Position numbers and translations under genes: made by a program. This document shows positions 5,053 to 6,971 of a DNA stretch of 6,971 bases, piece after piece. The stretch comes from a bacterium (GTDB lineage: Bacteria > Pseudomonadota > Gammaproteobacteria > Burkholderiales > Methylophilaceae). The stretch is taken from positions 1-6,971 of the forward strand of contig DAIDAS010000134.1 of NCBI GenBank assembly GCA_027310505.1, read 5' to 3'. The notes under the pieces are model-generated. The model was given only the letters and a program-made list of their open reading frames with translations. It did not search any database and was not told the origin of the DNA. The first letter of the stretch is position 1. Each line of letters opens with the position of its first letter.

Positions 5053-6657
5053 TTACCGCGTTCCGGACGCCGGTTTCAGGTCGAAGGCCACGCAGATGCG
5101 GTCTTCATCCGAACTGAACGGGATGGTGCGGTGGAACAGCGATGAGGGAAACAGCACAATATCGCCCACTTCCTGCACCACGATGTGCGACGGGAAGTTG
5201 TCATGCATGCGCGGATAGCTGTCGCCATCCGTGCCGTACTCGAACCCGGCATCGGTCTCGTGCACCTTCTGCTTCGGCAATTTCAGATATACGCAGCCGC
5301 TGATCCAGCCTTCCTCGTGGATATGCGAGCCGAGGTTGCCGCCCTTTTTCATCTTCAGGTACCAGGAACTGCTGAAGTCGATTTCCTTAGGGAAGTAGCG
5401 GATCAGGTCGCAATTCTCATTGGCGTAATGCGCGCGGTATTCTTCTATTTTCTTGCGTACCAGCACGGCCAGTTGCTGGAAGGCTGGTTCCGGGCGCTTG
5501 AGCAGGTTGCCGGCAGATTGCATGCCGGAATAAAGACGCCCCTGCATGCGGGCGGCGATCGGTGTGCGATCGATGGTTTCCAGCACGTCCTTGAGCAGTT
5601 GGCTGTCCGGTGCGGACAGCTCCGGAATATTGGTGTGCCAGGCGAAGCGCATCGGGTCGGGGCAGAAGTTGTATTCGTCCGGCACGCCGAAATTGATCGA
5701 GTGGTGGGTGGAGAGGGTGGCGAGCATCATCGACTTCTTGCCGGAATGCACCATTGCCTTGAGTTTCTGCCGGAACTCGTCATAACGGCCGATTTTGTAC
5801 ATGCATTCCATGGCACGTTCCTGGTAATCCTCGAAACGCGAACGTTCGTAATACGGGATCGCCTGGTCGTACTGCTTGGCCCGGCTGTGGAATTCGCCCA
5901 TGTTGTAGTTGGCATTGGAGGGATCCGGGTTGATGGCCATGGCGTTCTCGTAGCACCGGATTGCCTCGTCCATGTTGCCCCGGTCGCGGAAAATCTCGCC
6001 CAGATTGTTGTGCGCATCGGCGTAGTTGGGATCCATCGCCAGCGCCTTCAGGTAGCTGTCGGCCGCCTCCTGGTGCTTGCCCTCGTCGCGCAGCGCGGTA
6101 CCAAGGTTGAAGTGTCCACGCGGGTCCTCATGGATCGCCAACGCCTTGCGGTAGGTGGCGACCGCTTCCTCAAGCTTGCCCTGCCGTTGCAGGATGGTGC
6201 CGAGGTTGCCCAGCGCTTCGTAGAAACCCGGTTCAATGGCGATCGCCTTGCGGTAGGCGGCGACGGCTTCGTCGTAACGGCCCTGGTCCTGCAAAATGAT
6301 GCCGAGGTTGAACGGTGCCACGGGCAGCCGCGGGTTGAGCTGGATGGCCTTGCGATAGTGGTCGATGGCGGTGTCGGAGTGGCCGCGCTGGCCGAGCACG
6401 GCGCCGAGGTTGACGTGGATCTCGGCGATGTTGGGCTGCAGCGCAAGCGCCTTGCGGTAGGTGGTAGCGGCGGCTTCCAGCTTCTGCTGGTTCTCCTGCG
6501 CCACGCCCAGCACGTTGTACAGGATGAACGCGTTGGGATAGGTCTGGAGCAAGGCCAGCGCTCGGCGCTCGGCCTCGGCCATGTGGCCGCCGTTGAGCAG
6601 GTTGAACAGTGGCTGGACTTCGGCCTGGCCGGGTTGTCGTATCGGTTGTTGCGCCAT
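5053..6657 (-). CDS. TPR-repeat protein with C-terminal 2OG-Fe(II) oxygenase-like domain
   Basis: A 534-residue fusion protein of unknown substrate. Residues 11-280 form about eight TPR repeats of 34 residues (for example KALALQPNIAEIHVNLGAVL), a scaffold for protein binding. Residues 281-425 are a linker region I cannot assign to a family, containing NFCPDPMRFAW (330-340). Residues 428-528 resemble putative 2OG-Fe(II) oxygenases: WYLKMKKGGNLGSHIHEEGWISGCVYL with candidate iron ligands H445/H447, then GDIVLFPSSLFHRTIPF with H509 and R520 in DRICVAFDL as the probable 2-oxoglutarate anchor. (Those two long stretches are given here only by these key residues.) Such enzymes hydroxylate proteins or small molecules; the TPRs may select a protein substrate. 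The start at 6657 (MAQQPIRQ) has AAGGA 7 nt upstream; the open frame continuing to 6768 would overlap the upstream rsuA-like gene and lacks support. No signal peptide or membrane helix is seen, so it is probably cytoplasmic. The oxygenase assignment comes from motif recall. Confidence 0.88.
   Translation of the reverse strand: MAQQPIRQPGQAEVQPLFNLLNGGHMAEAERRALALLQTYPNAFILYNVLGVAQENQQKLEAAATTYRKALALQPNIAEIHVNLGAVLGQRGHSDTAIDHYRKAIQLNPRLPVAPFNLGIILQDQGRYDEAVAAYRKAIAIEPGFYEALGNLGTILQRQGKLEEAVATYRKALAIHEDPRGHFNLGTALRDEGKHQEAADSYLKALAMDPNYADAHNNLGEIFRDRGNMDEAIRCYENAMAINPDPSNANYNMGEFHSRAKQYDQAIPYYERSRFEDYQERAMECMYKIGRYDEFRQKLKAMVHSGKKSMMLATLSTHHSINFGVPDEYNFCPDPMRFAWHTNIPELSAPDSQLLKDVLETIDRTPIAARMQGRLYSGMQSAGNLLKRPEPAFQQLAVLVRKKIEEYRAHYANENCDLIRYFPKEIDFSSSWYLKMKKGGNLGSHIHEEGWISGCVYLKLPKQKVHETDAGFEYGTDGDSYPRMHDNFPSHIVVQEVGDIVLFPSSLFHRTIPFSSDEDRICVAFDLKPASGTR
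6143..6550 (-). repeat. Tandem 102-bp coding repeats (TPR units) at DNA level
   Basis: The motif GCCTTGCG (minus-strand codons for a RKA-type helix) recurs at 6143, 6245, 6347 and 6449, exactly 102 bp apart, with related flanks such as GTAGG and GCCGAGGTTG. Further units follow at 6044 (99 bp away, one codon shorter) and 5942 (102 bp). This is the DNA image of the 34-residue TPR array. Confidence 0.75.
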
Positions 6658-6664
6658 GATTCTA

Positions 6665-6682
6665 TCCTTCAATTCCTTCAAT
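6665..6682 (-). repeat. 9-bp tandem duplication carrying the Shine-Dalgarno of the TPR/oxygenase gene
   Basis: The minus strand reads ATTGAAGGA twice in a row. The proximal AAGGA is 7 nt from the ATG at 6657 and is the likely ribosome binding site; the distal copy is 16 nt away, too far to be optimal. Confidence 0.7.
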
Positions 6683-6742
6683 CCCTTGCGCGTAGCAGGG
6701 AATTTGGACACGCTTGTCGGCAATAATACTAATCGAAAAATT

Positions 6743-6971
6743 TCAGCGGCGCAGCTTTTCCAGATCATCGGCAGTGAGCCAGCGCCATTTCCCTACTGGA
6801 AGATCGTCCGGCAGCGTGAGGCCGCCGATGGCGATGCGTTTCAGCGCCTCGACGCGGTTGCCGGCGGCGGCGACCATGCGCTTGACCTGATGGTATTTGC
6901 CTTCGCCCAGCGTCAGGTGCAGGGTGTGGCTGCCTACCGCCACACATGCCAGCGCGGCGATGGGCGAAGTT
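6743..6971 (-). CDS. rsuA: 16S rRNA pseudouridine synthase RsuA-like, C-terminal part
   Basis: The last 75 codons of a gene whose 5' end lies beyond the right edge. RsuA makes pseudouridine 516 in 16S rRNA during 30S assembly. The visible part carries the family's C-terminal motif LTLGEGKYHQVKRM with AAAGNRVEALKR, then IGGLTLPDDLPVGKWRWLT. The phrase KYHQVKRM followed by AAAGN is close to E. coli RsuA (RYHQVKRM, AAVGN) and differs from the RQIRRMCE form of the RluF-like protein in this window, so RsuA is preferred over RluB/E/F. The S4 domain and the catalytic GRLD are outside the window. The stop TGA (6745-6743) is followed after 85 nt by the TPR/oxygenase gene, with no convincing terminator between, so the two could be co-transcribed. 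Confidence 0.85.
   Translation of the reverse strand, partial: TSPIAALACVAVGSHTLHLTLGEGKYHQVKRMVAAAGNRVEALKRIAIGGLTLPDDLPVGKWRWLTADDLEKLRR

Noticed and set aside
5185..6726. A 513-codon open frame on the plus strand opposite the TPR/oxygenase gene
   Set aside because: Antisense shadow: repetitive GC-rich TPR codons on the minus strand keep the opposite frame free of stops. The product shows only low-complexity Val/Gly/Leu periodicity that mirrors the repeats, no known motif, and no ribosome binding site was found.
6719..6727. TATTAT-like -10 box upstream of the TPR/oxygenase gene
   Set aside because: No -35 element at 16-18 nt could be matched; AT-rich chance match is likely, and co-transcription with the rsuA-like gene remains possible.
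6658..6768. An N-terminal extension of the TPR/oxygenase protein to an ATG at 6768
   Set aside because: It would overlap the rsuA-like stop, has no TPR character, and a good AAGGA site points to the ATG at 6657.

Overview
The window looks like chromosomal core sequence from a betaproteobacterium, perhaps of the Nitrosomonadales/Gallionellaceae/Methylophilaceae kind. This rests on the look of the proteins (RecQ, RhlE, RsuA, RluF, YaiI) and on GC-rich third codon positions; it is inference, not a database result. Every gene I can support lies on the minus strand, so transcription runs from right to left, and coding density is high. I see no tRNA, rRNA, CRISPR array, insertion sequence or phage gene.

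In transcription order (right to left): the 3' end of an rsuA-like 16S rRNA pseudouridine synthase (6743-6971, cut by the right edge). An 85-nt gap follows, then a 534-residue protein (5053-6657) made of about eight TPR repeats and a C-terminal 2-oxoglutarate/Fe(II) oxygenase-like domain. A 162-nt intergenic region (4891-5052) follows, with a strong interrupted palindrome that contains a TATAAT box, a second short palindrome and the leader of the next gene. Then comes a tight four-gene run: rhlE (DEAD-box RNA helicase, TTG start), recQ (6-nt gap), yaiI/UPF0178 (1-nt TGATG overlap with recQ) and an rluF-like 23S rRNA pseudouridine synthase (1-nt gap). After a 118-nt AT-rich gap, the left edge holds the first 104 codons of what looks like a type I secretion ABC transporter with a degenerate C39-like N-terminal domain.

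The theme of most of the window is RNA and ribosome upkeep (two RsuA-family pseudouridine synthases and a DEAD-box helicase of the RhlE group), with DNA repair (RecQ) in the same probable operon. The gene with least known function is the TPR/oxygenase fusion between rsuA and rhlE. Its position beside rRNA-modification genes raises the untested possibility of a substrate in translation or at the cell surface. The most unusual non-coding structure is the 35-bp interrupted palindrome at 5006-5040, whose centre holds a consensus -10 hexamer for rhlE.

No stretch over 300 bases lacks a gene. I found no clearly new multi-gene system; the items most worth following up are the oxygenase fusion and the rhlE upstream region.
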